A DNA stretch of 64,000 nt. Origin: Amycolatopsis lexingtonensis (lineage in GTDB: Bacteria; Actinomycetota; Actinomycetes; Mycobacteriales; Pseudonocardiaceae). A model generated the notes under the pieces. It did no database searches and was not told the DNA's origin. It was given only the letters and a program-made list of their open reading frames with translations. Below are positions 52,885 through 61,312 of the stretch, piece after piece (position 1 is the stretch's first letter; the number at the start of each line of letters is the position of its first letter). The stretch covers positions 10,609,001 through 10,673,000 of the forward strand of contig NZ_JADBEG010000001.1 in NCBI RefSeq assembly GCF_014873755.1. The letters are read 5' to 3'. Made by a program: the position numbers and the translations under genes.

Positions 52885-54651
52885 TCAGATCCAATGGCTA
52901 CGAACGATCGACCTGATTGGTTCGAATTCTGGCTTGCGTCGTGACCAGCGGTAGGAGTTGCCGAGGTCCACGGCGCGTTCGCCGGCGACCTGCCGGTGTA
53001 TCGCGTCGGCAACGAGCCGCAGGTGGTGGGATGCGAAGTGCCACCAACCAGGCAGTGCTCTCAGTTCGAGGACCAGCTTGCTGCCGAACGTTTTCGGCAA
53101 TGGGGCCTCTGCGAGGAGGCTGAGGTGATCCAGGAGGTGGTGGTAGTAGTACGGGCTGAGCCGGTCGCGCCGGTGGGTGACCTCCGTGTGGGTGAGTGGT
53201 CCTATCGTGCCGATGAGGTGCACCAGGCTCACCCGTTCTTCGAACACCTCGTCCAGCGGGTGGTTGTGGCTCAGTCCGGTGCCGTGGCGGAGCGCTTCCA
53301 TCAGGATTTGGCGTGAGAAGGAGAAGTGCCCGGCCAAGCGCTCCACGTCGGCCTGCAAAGCGCCGACGGCCTCTTCGTGGGCTACGGTGCGACTCAAGCT
53401 GCCATCGTGTCCCAAATGGGTGAGGTCCAGTAATTGGCGAAGTGTCAGGCTAAGCCTGCTGACCGCGCTGCTGTTGTAGTGCTCGCGAATGGTGATCGAC
53501 TCGCCCGGTTGGAGGTCGTCCCGTGCTGCACGAATAAAGCCGTCTGCTCCGGAGAAGCCTCGGATGAGTGCGAAGGGGCTTCGATTTATCAAAGCTTCGG
53601 TCCGCTCGGTCGCGTCTCCGTCGACCTCGGTCAACGACTTCACATCTCGGCTACCGTAGCGAGATTTTCCGTACTGATCGATCTTGTAATCCAGGTAGCC
53701 GCGAAAGTGACTTGTCGGATCTTCGACGTTCTCGCCGAGAAGGAAAAGAAGGTCGCCCGCTTCGACGCAGGGTAGGAGCTCCGTTATTGTGTCGGCCACC
53801 GTCTTGGATCGGTACGGATCGGCGCAATGTACAACGATTTTGTTGGCCAGGAGCAAAGCGGCCTCGATGTGTTGTCGCACCGGAGCTTCCGGCAGGCCTC
53901 GTCCGTAGAGACGCGCGTTGTGGATGTCGGAGATGGCAACGTAGAGACTCGTCGGCGGGAGGTCGCTGATCGTCAGGACCTGCTTGCGCGTTCGCTCGCC
54001 CAAGGTCGACGTCGCCGGATCGGCCTTGGGCAGGCTTGGCGGCGGTGCGAATTCCTGGTCCAGTGGCTGGGTGGCTCGCTTGATCCAGACGACGGTGGAG
54101 GTCTCTTTGTTTTCGACACGGATTGGCGCGAACTCGGCAGGGTCGATGGAGCCGTACCCAGGGCGGATGATCTTGTCGTAGAAGTCACTGGAGAAGACCG
54201 GCACGCTGCTTGTTGATGAGGCGCGGAGCGCCTGTCGAGCGGCTCCGTTGTCGATGATCCGGAACGCGTGGTTGAGGGCTTCTCCCGAGTAGCCGGCGTC
54301 GTCCTTGATCAACTCCCCGTGGTGGACGCCGATCCGGAGCCTGATGGTGGCCGCGCTGCTCGCGGTGGAATTGTGGTGGCGGAGGCGTGTCTCGAGACCG
54401 GGCAGGAGTGTCATGATCAGTTCAGTTTTCGGCACATTTGGACTAAAAAGCATCCATTTTCCGTCGCCGGTGTCACCGTTTGCCACCAACGGTTCATCCG
54501 TGTGGAGCAAGCTTGTAGCGGATTCGACGATTGCTTCGAGTGTGCGCCGGAGGCCTGCGCGGATTGGATCTGTGCGCGTCTTGGAGCCGAAACCCTCGAT
54601 ATCCAAAGTCATGATCGAATAGTGCTTCGGGGCCCACTCGGCGTTCGACAC
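52885..54651 (-). CDS. Class III cyclase-like domain fused to an unrecognised C-terminal region
   Basis: The protein has 588 residues. Residues 10-200 resemble the nucleotide-cyclase-like domain common in actinobacterial conflict and signalling proteins: YSIMTLDIEGFG with Asp17, GDTGDGKWMLF with Asp60/Asp63, IRLRIGVHHGEL, GEALNHAFRIID, and a closing VENKETSTVVWIK. Both metal-site Asp positions appear kept. Residues about 225-588 are unrecognised; they include ..LYVAISDIHNARLYGRG.. and a His/Tyr-rich segment (SPYYYHHLLDHLSLL). No membrane segment. GTG 54651 is the start. Codon use is less GC3-biased than the neighbours. First gene of the four-gene cluster. Confidence 0.65.
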   Translation of the reverse strand: MSNAEWAPKHYSIMTLDIEGFGSKTRTDPIRAGLRRTLEAIVESATSLLHTDEPLVANGDTGDGKWMLFSPNVPKTELIMTLLPGLETRLRHHNSTASSAATIRLRIGVHHGELIKDDAGYSGEALNHAFRIIDNGAARQALRASSTSSVPVFSSDFYDKIIRPGYGSIDPAEFAPIRVENKETSTVVWIKRATQPLDQEFAPPPSLPKADPATSTLGERTRKQVLTISDLPPTSLYVAISDIHNARLYGRGLPEAPVRQHIEAALLLANKIVVHCADPYRSKTVADTITELLPCVEAGDLLFLLGENVEDPTSHFRGYLDYKIDQYGKSRYGSRDVKSLTEVDGDATERTEALINRSPFALIRGFSGADGFIRAARDDLQPGESITIREHYNSSAVSRLSLTLRQLLDLTHLGHDGSLSRTVAHEEAVGALQADVERLAGHFSFSRQILMEALRHGTGLSHNHPLDEVFEERVSLVHLIGTIGPLTHTEVTHRRDRLSPYYYHHLLDHLSLLAEAPLPKTFGSKLVLELRALPGWWHFASHHLRLVADAIHRQVAGERAVDLGNSYRWSRRKPEFEPIRSIVRSHWI

Positions 54652-54680
54652 ATCTCAGGTTAACATTGGCTTTCCGGCTG

Positions 54681-54695
54681 CTGGAACATGTCCAG
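54681..54695. promoter_or_regulatory. Possible operator upstream of the cyclase-like gene
   Basis: CTGGA..TCCAG forms a 5-bp inverted repeat around ACATG, 30-44 nt upstream of the GTG start. It is weak evidence by itself. Nothing else is recognised between 54652 and the transposase remnant. Confidence 0.3.
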
Positions 54696-54874
54696 GAAAT
54701 GACCATTGTTCGCAAAGTGGGCGCTGGGCCTCCCGGGGCGCTGTTGTTCGAAGTCTGGTTGTGATGTCGGGTGACGTGGTCCTGAGTTGCGGTGACCGGT
54801 GGCGGCCTGCCCTACAGACAGGTGAAGGCCTCAGGTTGGGAAGTTCAGTTGTCTGCGAACCGGTTTACCCGCCG

Positions 54875-55640
54875 GAGGCCTTCGTGCCCACCCTGACCCC
54901 ACGCGCCTGGCTGCGACCGGCCCGTCTGATCGTCGAACAGGACTGGACCTCCACCCCGGTAGCGAAGATGTTCATGGTCGCTACCAGACCGCCCGAAGTG
55001 GGCTCGGCACTACCGCGCTGGAGGCGCGGCCGGAATGGCTGACTGCGGCGCACGCCCGCCCCGCATCCCGAGTACCTGCTGCGGGCGATCGTCCGGCCGC
55101 GATGGCCGCGCCGGCTGGGCCCGGTTCAGACGGCCAGCCAGCCTGGCATCCCGGCCTCGATCGTGCACGCGGTGCCAGTACGTTGCCGGATCAATCGGCT
55201 CACCGACTTCGACCGGGGTCACCGGCGAGGCGCTGCGTCGCCACGACACGACCACCCGGGGCTCGCTCATCCACGTCGATGTCACCAAGTTCGGCAACGT
55301 CCCGAGGGCAGCGGACACTGGTTCCTCGCCGTGCCCGAGGCCGAAGAAACCGCACGCGACACCCGGTACACCGCGCAACGCCTACCGCAGCCCAAGCTCG
55401 GAACGCGTTCGTGTACAGCGCGCTCGACCACCATTCCAGCATCGCCCACGACGCGATCCACACCGACGAAACCGCCGCCACCGGTCGTCCTGCGCTGGGC
55501 GGTGGCCAGTTCGCCGCCCGCGGCATAAGCGTCGAACGCCTGCTGTCGGATAACGCGTCTGCCTGCCGATCTGATGGCCGGCGCGGCACCTGCTCAGGGC
55601 TCGGAGTCATCCCGAATCTGTCGGAGGCCGGTCAATCATC
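54875..55640 (+). pseudogene. IS481-family transposase remnant, multiply frameshifted
   Basis: Three reading frames together give an IS481-type transposase. One frame reads LTPRAWLRPARLIVEQDWTS..KMFMVATR (N-terminal HTH, about 54888-54990) and IPASIVHAVPVRCRINRL (about 55140-55200). A second reads RRHDTTTRGSLIHVDVTKFG (the DDE-domain start, about 55230-55300). A third reads NAFVYSALDHHSSIAHDAIH and RGISVERLLSDNASA (second catalytic Asp, about 55390-55560). The third catalytic acidic residue and the C-terminus are missing. It cannot be active. Terminal repeats were not identified. It marks one edge of the low-G+C island. Confidence 0.8.
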
Positions 55641-55673
55641 ACCCGGCTGGTCCAACCTCCTCGGAGGCCACAA

Positions 55674-56330
55674 CTAGTTCAGCAGCGTGTAGTTCAGCTC
55701 TTCGCAGACCCGGCCCAGCGGGACGTCCAGTCCCGGGTGGTCCAGCGGGAGCAGCACGTCCGGCGCGATCGGCAGGGCCGCGCCCGCCGGCGGGTCCCAC
55801 AGGCAGATCGCCGGGTCGCCGGAGTCCATCGAGGAGCGGTACCAGAGGCCGTCGAGGTCGCTGAACGCGCCGCGGATCGCGCGGGCCCACGCCTGCGTCA
55901 GCTTCTTCGGGCCGCTCGAGATCTCCTGGGACGCGCCGACCCGCGTCGGCCAGAGGCCGGTCAGGTCGAGCAGGCGCAGCGTGCGCGTCGGGCGGACGAC
56001 GACCAGGCGGGGGCCGCGCGTGCGGCGGTCCACCGTCGAGCTGGTCTGGAAGACCTCGGCGATCGACGTGCGGACCGTGAGGCCGAAGTAGAGGACCCCG
56101 TTCGCGGGATCGGTGACCGGCGCGCCGCCGCGGCCGGGCGGCTGCTGGTCGAACCGGCCGTGCGGGAGCGGGCCGGTGTAGCGGAACGAATTCCACTGCT
56201 GGGGGTGGTTGCCGTGCGCCGTGAAAATCCGCACCAGCCTGGTCGCGGGCTGGACCGTCACCACGTCGTCGGCGCGGTTCAGCTGCCGGACCAGGACGGA
56301 TCGGGCGGGCGGCAGCGGTAGCCGGGCCAT
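55674..56330 (-). CDS. RES-domain toxin
   Basis: The 218-residue protein has the RES-domain pattern: RLVRIFTAHGNHP.QWNSFR (conserved Arg), GRFD.., VLYFGLTVRTSIAEVFQ (conserved Glu) and WYRSSMDSGDPAICLW (conserved Ser region). Known RES toxins (for example MbcT) degrade or modify NAD+. The gene follows its antitoxin by 51 nt on the minus strand. The proposed catalytic Arg, Glu and Ser are all present, so it looks intact. Confidence 0.87.
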   Translation of the reverse strand: MARLPLPPARSVLVRQLNRADDVVTVQPATRLVRIFTAHGNHPQQWNSFRYTGPLPHGRFDQQPPGRGGAPVTDPANGVLYFGLTVRTSIAEVFQTSSTVDRRTRGPRLVVVRPTRTLRLLDLTGLWPTRVGASQEISSGPKKLTQAWARAIRGAFSDLDGLWYRSSMDSGDPAICLWDPPAGAALPIAPDVLLPLDHPGLDVPLGRVCEELNYTLLN

Positions 56331-56381
56331 GGGTCGGGGGTGGTCCGTCCTTGTCGGTGATCTTGCTCGGGGAGGTCCAGC

Positions 56382-56963
56382 CTAGAGTGGCGAGCCGAGC
56401 GTGGCGATGAGGCGGGCGACGTGGTCCGGATCACCCCCGGACAAGAGCCACTGGCGAGGGGTCGCCGCGTGGTCGTTGATCACCAGGTCCGGTTGCGGTG
56501 TGCTCATGAAGGCGGCGACGACGAGCGCGGGCTGGTCTTCGGGCAGCGCCTTCAGCACGACCTCGAGGCCGGGGAGCACGCCCGAGCCGGCGAACTGCCA
56601 GGCGGGGAGCTTCCAGCCGCCGTCCTTCCAGCCGGTCAGCCTGCCTTCCTTGAGGCGGTGCCGGATGCGGCTGTCGTCGACCCCGAGGGCTTTCGCGGCC
56701 TCGTTGACGCTCATCGCGCCCTCGGCGAGCACGGCGTGGGCGGCGACGGTGCGCGCCCGGAAGTCCGGTTCGTCCTCCCGCCGCGGCGAAAGGTCGAGGC
56801 CGACGTCGGTCAGCGCGGCGCGCTGGTCGGCCGAGAAGTAGTGCGAGGGATCCGGATTCGGTGGGGACAGTCTGCGCGCCGCGTCTTCGACGAGCGTGAG
56901 GAACTCGTTCGCGTCGACCTTCAGGCCCGCCTTGGCGAGGATGTTCTCCAGCGCTACAGACAT
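56382..56963 (-). CDS. Xre/MbcA-like antitoxin of the RES toxin
   Basis: The 193-residue protein has a middle HTH of the excisionase/Xre kind (LAEGAMSVNEAAKALGVDDS, then RIRHRLKEGRL) and a C-terminal toxin-binding region ending ATPRQWLLSGGDPDHVARLI, which resembles the DUF2384/MbcA end. ATG 56963 is the likely start. It should neutralise the RES toxin and repress the promoter in the gap upstream. Confidence 0.83.
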   Translation of the reverse strand: MSVALENILAKAGLKVDANEFLTLVEDAARRLSPPNPDPSHYFSADQRAALTDVGLDLSPRREDEPDFRARTVAAHAVLAEGAMSVNEAAKALGVDDSRIRHRLKEGRLTGWKDGGWKLPAWQFAGSGVLPGLEVVLKALPEDQPALVVAAFMSTPQPDLVINDHAATPRQWLLSGGDPDHVARLIATLGSPL

Positions 56964-57137
56964 GGGACTCAGGTTAACCCGAAACAGCGCGCGTGTGCGG
57001 GTTCGTGCGGTTTCTTGCCCTGTCTGTGGGTGAATTCACCAAAGATCGACACTTACCGCACATCACAAAACACGTTGAGTAGGCAACTGTCGGTCAGTCT
57101 GACCGCATCGGGCGAGCTTGTCCAGACCCGCGGTGCC

Positions 57138-57166
57138 TTGACACTCCGGGCTCGCGGTCCTACGTT
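57138..57166 (+). promoter_or_regulatory. Strong-looking sigma-70-type promoter with no gene downstream
   Basis: TTGACA (57138-57143) and TACGTT (57161-57166) are spaced by 17 nt on the plus strand, inside the 338-nt gap 56964-57301. Downstream on the same strand there is no plausible gene, and an imperfect GC-rich hairpin lies at about 57257-57293. The gap also holds the divergent Xre promoter region and a 7-bp inverted repeat at 57091-57105. Confidence 0.45.
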
Positions 57167-57301
57167 CCGTGTGAGTAAACGATTTCCGCTCCGTGCTCAC
57201 GGGATCCGGCGGTTTCCGCGCCGGTCATGGGGGACACAGGGGGTGGGGCGTGCCTGGGGGGCCCGGCACGAGCCGGCTCCCCGGGCACGTCGCTCCCTTG
57301 G

Positions 57302-58279
57302 TCAGCGCCGGGAGCTCTTCCGTTCGATCAGTCGCGCTTCGAGCGTCGTCGTGGTCGCGTCGCGGCTGCTGTCGGCGATCCGGGCCAGCAGGAGCTGCGC
57401 GGCCACCCGCCCGACCTCGTACGCCGGCTGCGCGACCACCGTGAGCGGCGGATCGATCAGCGTCGTCCAGGGTGCGTCGTCGAACGAGACGATGCCGACG
57501 TCCCGCCCGGGGCGCAGGCCGCGCGACGCCAGCGCTTCGAGCACGCCGATCGCCATGGTGCTGTTCGCGACGAGCAGCGCGTCCGGCGGGGCCGGCTCGT
57601 CGAGCAGTTCGAGCGCGGCCAGCCGCGCGCCCTCGGCGCGGTACTCCGCCCGCCGGGACAGGACGTTCGCCTCGCCGACGACGTCGCCGTACCCGGCGAG
57701 GCGGTCGTCGGCGGTGCGGACCCCGGCGGGCCCGGTCAGGCACCCGACGCGCCGGTACCCGCCGGCGAGCAGGTGCCGCGTGGCTTCGGCGGCGGCGTGC
57801 CGCGTGTCGACGAGCACCTGGTCGCCCGCGGCGGCGGGCAACGGCCGGTCCACCGCCACCAGCGGGGTCCCCTGGCGGCGCAGGCCTTCGACGTTGGTCG
57901 ACCGCCCGGTCGGGGACAGCACCACGCCGGCGACGCGCTCCTGTAGCGCGACCTCGATGTAGCGCCGTTCCTTGTCTTCGTTCTCGTCGGAGTTGCAGAG
58001 CACGACCGAGTAGCCGGACCGCTGCGCGAGGTCCTCGACGCCGCGCGCGATGGCGGTGAAGAAGGGGTTCTCGACGTCGGAGATGATCAGCGCGAGCACG
58101 GCGGTCTCCTGCCGCCGCAGGTTCCGCGCCAGCCCGTTCGGGTGGTACCCGAGCTCGGCGGCCGCCTCCTGCACCCGCGCGGCCAGCGTGGGGTCCACAG
58201 TGGACTTCCCGTTGAGCGCGCGCGACACGGTCGCCGTGGAGACGCCGGCCCGCGCGGCGACGTCGCTGATGGTGGCCAC
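57302..58279 (-). CDS. LacI-family transcriptional regulator
   Basis: The 325-residue protein starts MATISDVAARAGVSTATVSR, the LacI HTH, with the hinge helix PNGLARNLRRQ and a periplasmic-binding-protein-like effector domain (..LALIISDVENPFFTAIARGV..). GGGAGG precedes the GTG start. No sugar-utilisation genes are adjacent, so the target is unknown. A GTCCACAGTGGAC motif (58193-58205) lies in the coding sequence. Confidence 0.92.
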   Translation of the reverse strand: MATISDVAARAGVSTATVSRALNGKSTVDPTLAARVQEAAAELGYHPNGLARNLRRQETAVLALIISDVENPFFTAIARGVEDLAQRSGYSVVLCNSDENEDKERRYIEVALQERVAGVVLSPTGRSTNVEGLRRQGTPLVAVDRPLPAAAGDQVLVDTRHAAAEATRHLLAGGYRRVGCLTGPAGVRTADDRLAGYGDVVGEANVLSRRAEYRAEGARLAALELLDEPAPPDALLVANSTMAIGVLEALASRGLRPGRDVGIVSFDDAPWTTLIDPPLTVVAQPAYEVGRVAAQLLLARIADSSRDATTTTLEARLIERKSSRR

Positions 58280-58385
58280 ACGCCCTCCCTGATCACTCGT
58301 CGAAGGGAGGATAGCGCTCCCGGTAGTGGTTTACCGTCCGCTTACCTTGCGGGGTGAACGTCCCACTTCCGGTTGTCCGCGCGGG

Positions 58386-59264
58386 TTACGCCGAATGGCG
58401 CCGATCACGCGTGGTGGTGTCCACAGTGGAGGTGGGGTGGAAGTAGGCGCGCGGGGTGAGCCCGGTGAGCGCCCGGCAATCCCGGCTGAGGTGCGCTTGG
58501 TCGGCGTACCCGGCGGAGGCGGCGAGGGCGGCGAGGTTCGGGGCGTGCGGGGCGAGGGCGATGGCGCGCTGGAAGCGGCTGACGCGGAGGTAGGTGGCGG
58601 GACCGTAGCCGACGGCTTGGACGAATCGGTGGCGCAGCCGTCGTTCGCCGATGGAGGAGGAGCCGGGGGCGAGATCCGGTGACGTCGCTGCAGTCGCCGG
58701 GTTGGTCGCTTGCCGGGCGGGAACAGGGGGTGCCTGGCCGCGATCCGTTGGCTGCGTGAAAGTTGCAGCGCCGGTCCCCACCCGTTCCCCGAGCAGCGCC
58801 ACTGCGTCGGCGACCCGGGCCACGCCTGCCTCCAGCCGGGCCACCAGCTCCGCCACCGCTGGGTCCGGCGGCGGCACCGCCGGCAGCCAGGACGCCACCG
58901 CCTCCGCCGGGGTCACCTCGCCCGTCAGCAACCGCTCCGCCAGCAGCTCACCCTCGCGGCCCCACAGCTCGGCCAGCGGGACCCTGCTGTCCCGCAGCTC
59001 GTCCGCCGCTACGCCGAGGACCGCGCCCGCCCGGCCGGGCACGAAGCGCAGGCCCTGCAGTTCCGCGCCCGGGCCGGTCACCGAGGACCACGCCGCCGTG
59101 TCCGGGCCCGCGACGAACACCTCGCCGTCGCCCACCACCAGGTCCAGGCAGCCGTCCGGGACGATCCGCTTCGGGCCCGCCGGAGCCGATCGCCACACGC
59201 AGCGCGCCACGCCCGCCAGCCGTGCGGGTGGCGCCGCCTCTTCGTACACACCCCGATCATGCAC
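58386..59264 (-). CDS. AraC-family regulator with an insertion in the HTH domain
   Basis: The 292-residue protein has an N-terminal DUF6597-like sensor domain (PDGCLDLVVGDGEVFVAGPD) and a C-terminal AraC HTH (LRHRFVQAVGYGPATYLRVS, then LAALAASAGYADQAHLSRDC). Between LLGER and the second GER a Pro/Thr/Ala-rich stretch of about 45 residues interrupts the first part of the DNA-binding domain, which is unusual. GTG 59264 is the likely start. The inserted DNA has less GC3 bias than the rest. Confidence 0.82.
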   Translation of the reverse strand: MHDRGVYEEAAPPARLAGVARCVWRSAPAGPKRIVPDGCLDLVVGDGEVFVAGPDTAAWSSVTGPGAELQGLRFVPGRAGAVLGVAADELRDSRVPLAELWGREGELLAERLLTGEVTPAEAVASWLPAVPPPDPAVAELVARLEAGVARVADAVALLGERVGTGAATFTQPTDRGQAPPVPARQATNPATAATSPDLAPGSSSIGERRLRHRFVQAVGYGPATYLRVSRFQRAIALAPHAPNLAALAASAGYADQAHLSRDCRALTGLTPRAYFHPTSTVDTTTRDRRHSA

Positions 59265-59406
59265 CCGGGGTCCGACAAAATCCGAGCCGCACCCGTTTGG
59301 GTGAAAGTTGGACTTCTCGGCACGGGTGGCTAACGCGGAGTTAGGTCACGGCGAGATATAGGCGACGCACTCGACGGAAGTGCGCGCGACGAGAGAAGAC
59401 CTCTCC

Positions 59407-59865
59407 ATGGGTGTTCCCACCGCGACCCGCGAGCACCGCGCCCGGACGGCCGGGAGCGTGGTAGTGGTCCTGGGTGTGCTCGCCGCGGCTTTCGCGGTGA
59501 CGTCGTTCATCGTGCCGCGGTCCGCGCGCGGGCCCGCCGCGAAAGAGCCGGTGGCCGCGCCGGTCGCGCCGGCCGCCGTGCGGACCGTCAGCCGCACCGT
59601 CGTCTACGAACTGCTCGGGCCGGACGGCGCCCGCAACGTCACCTACGCCGCCGCCGGCTCGGCGCTCGCGCAGCAGGCCCGGGTCGCCACGCCGTGGTCG
59701 GTGACCTTCACCCGGACCGGCCCCGCCGACCGCACCGAGTTCTACAGCATCGCCGCGCAGAACCCCGGGCCCGGCGAGCTGCGCTGCCGGATCCTCGTCG
59801 ACGGCGTCGTGGTCGCCGAGAAAGCCGTCGCCGAGGCAGGGCGCCTCTTCAGCTGCGCCGTCTGA
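59407..59865 (+). CDS. MmpS-like membrane-anchored protein
   Basis: The 152-residue protein has one N-terminal membrane segment (about 16-38) and an extracytoplasmic beta-sandwich like MmpS accessory proteins: VVYELLGPDGARNVTYAAAG early and RCRILVDGVVVAEKAVAEAG with two Cys (CRI and FSC) at the end. MmpS proteins normally partner MmpL transporters; none is nearby. ATG 59407 follows GAGAGAAG. The next gene starts 17 nt downstream, suggesting an operon with the FetB-like permease. Confidence 0.75.
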   Translation: MGVPTATREHRARTAGSVVVVLGVLAAAFAVTSFIVPRSARGPAAKEPVAAPVAPAAVRTVSRTVVYELLGPDGARNVTYAAAGSALAQQARVATPWSVTFTRTGPADRTEFYSIAAQNPGPGELRCRILVDGVVVAEKAVAEAGRLFSCAV

Positions 59866-59882
59866 GAGGCAGGATCTGCGGC

Positions 59883-60629
59883 GTGAACGACGCCGCGATC
59901 ACCTTCGGGCCCGCCCTGGTGGCGGTGCTGGTCCTGCTCGCCGTCGCGGGCGCCGCCGTGGTCCGGCTGGGCGGTCTCGGGCGCGGCCGCGACGTGCTGA
60001 TCGCCGCCGCCCGCGCGATCGCCCAGCTCGCCGCCGTCTCGCTGGTGATCACCGCGGTCCTGCGCTCGTTCCCGCTCACCGGCCTGTTCGTGCTGCTCAT
60101 GTTCGGCATCGCCGCGGTGACGTCGGCCCGCCGCGCCGGCACCTGGGCGAACCTGCCGTGGACGGCGCTGGCCATCGCGGCCGGGGTCGCGCCCGTGCTG
60201 GCGCTGGTCCTCGGCGCCGGCGTCGTCCCCTTGAAGCCGATCTCGGTCGTGCCCATCGCCGGCATCGTGATCGGCGGCGCGATGACCGCGACGTCGCAGG
60301 CCGCGCGCCGCGCCCTCGACGAGCTGAAGGCCCGGCACGGCGAGTACGAAGCCGCCCTCGCCCTCGGGTTCCTGCCGCGCCCGGCCGCCCTCGAAATCTG
60401 CCGCCCGAGCGCCGGGCACGCGCTCATCCCCGCCCTCGACCAGACCCGCACGGTCGGCCTGGTGACGCTCCCGGGCGCCTACGTCGGCGTCCTGCTGGGC
60501 GGCGCGGGCCCGATCGAAGCCGGGCTGACGCAGGTGCTGGTGCTGATCGGGCTGCTCGCCGCCGAAGCCGTCTCGATCCTGGTGACCGTGCAGTTCGTCG
60601 CGGCCGGGAAGCTCAGCCGAGCGGCGTAG
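59883..60629 (+). CDS. FetB/YbbM-like (UPF0014) ABC permease
   Basis: The 248-residue protein has six to seven membrane segments. Family motifs include RAIAQLAAVSLVITAVL and the conserved ..VVPIAGIVIGGAMTATSQAARR.. plus ALDQTRTVGLVTLPGAYVG. FetB pairs with the ATPase FetA in iron export in E. coli; no ATPase is adjacent here. GTG 59883 follows the MmpS-like gene by 17 nt. It overlaps the convergent phosphatase gene by 17 nt. Confidence 0.85.
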   Translation: MNDAAITFGPALVAVLVLLAVAGAAVVRLGGLGRGRDVLIAAARAIAQLAAVSLVITAVLRSFPLTGLFVLLMFGIAAVTSARRAGTWANLPWTALAIAAGVAPVLALVLGAGVVPLKPISVVPIAGIVIGGAMTATSQAARRALDELKARHGEYEAALALGFLPRPAALEICRPSAGHALIPALDQTRTVGLVTLPGAYVGVLLGGAGPIEAGLTQVLVLIGLLAAEAVSILVTVQFVAAGKLSRAA

Positions 60630-61299
60630 CCAGGTGTGCGGTGTCGTTGAAGCGCCGCACGATCCAGGTGTCGCCGTGCAGCACCAGGTGCGAGATCGAG
60701 CCGTTGTCCGCGCCGAGGAACGCGAACCGCTCGACCGAGCGGCTGGCCTGCGCGAACACCTCGCCGATCACGCCGCCGTGGGTGAACACGGCGACGCGCT
60801 GGTCCGGGTGCGCGGCCGCGATCCGCGTCAGCGCGCCGCGCAGGCGGGCGCCGAAGGTCTCGTCGGACTCCGCGCCCGGGATGACGTCCCAGCGCTGCTC
60901 GCTCCACAGCCGTTCGACGATCGGGTGGCCTTCGGCGGTGTACTTGCGGAAGAGGCCGTTCTCCCAGTCGCCGAGGTGGATCTCGCGCAGGTCCGGCTCG
61001 ACGACGGGCGTGATCCCGAGCTTCTCGGCCAGCGGGGCCGCGGTCTCCACCGTGCGGCGCAGCGTCGTCACGTAGATCGCGTCGATCCGCTCGCCGGCCA
61101 GCCGGTCGCCGACGCGCCGGGCGTGGTCGCGGCCGTCGGACGCCAGCTCCGGGTCGGCCTGGCCGTCGACCAGCTCGAACGGGTCGTCGCCGCGGGCGGG
61201 AGCCGACTCGCCGTGCCGCACCAGGAAGATCTCCGTCGCGCCCGGGGGCGGGCTGAAGCGGTGCTGGCGGTACTCGATCTCCTGCTCCGGGGTGCTCAT
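60613..61299 (-). CDS. Histidine phosphatase family protein
   Basis: The 228-residue protein has the RHG motif in IFLVRHGESAPA (catalytic His), Arg in TTLRRTVETAAPLA, Glu in EIHLGDWENG and the second His in AVFTHGGVIGEVF. These are the phosphoglycerate-mutase-like phosphatase residues, all present. ATG 61299 is fixed by a TAATGT box 7 nt upstream (leaderless). Substrate unknown. It stands 10 nt after the antiporter stop, but its own promoter indicates separate transcription. Confidence 0.9.
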   Translation of the reverse strand: MSTPEQEIEYRQHRFSPPPGATEIFLVRHGESAPARGDDPFELVDGQADPELASDGRDHARRVGDRLAGERIDAIYVTTLRRTVETAAPLAEKLGITPVVEPDLREIHLGDWENGLFRKYTAEGHPIVERLWSEQRWDVIPGAESDETFGARLRGALTRIAAAHPDQRVAVFTHGGVIGEVFAQASRSVERFAFLGADNGSISHLVLHGDTWIVRRFNDTAHLATPLG

Positions 61300-61306
61300 G
61301 GCCCCG

Positions 61307-61312
61307 ACATTA
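61307..61312 (-). promoter_or_regulatory. -10 box (TAATGT, minus strand) of the histidine phosphatase gene
   Basis: TAATGT on the minus strand is followed by 7 nt and ATG. It overlaps the last codons of the antiporter gene. Confidence 0.5.
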
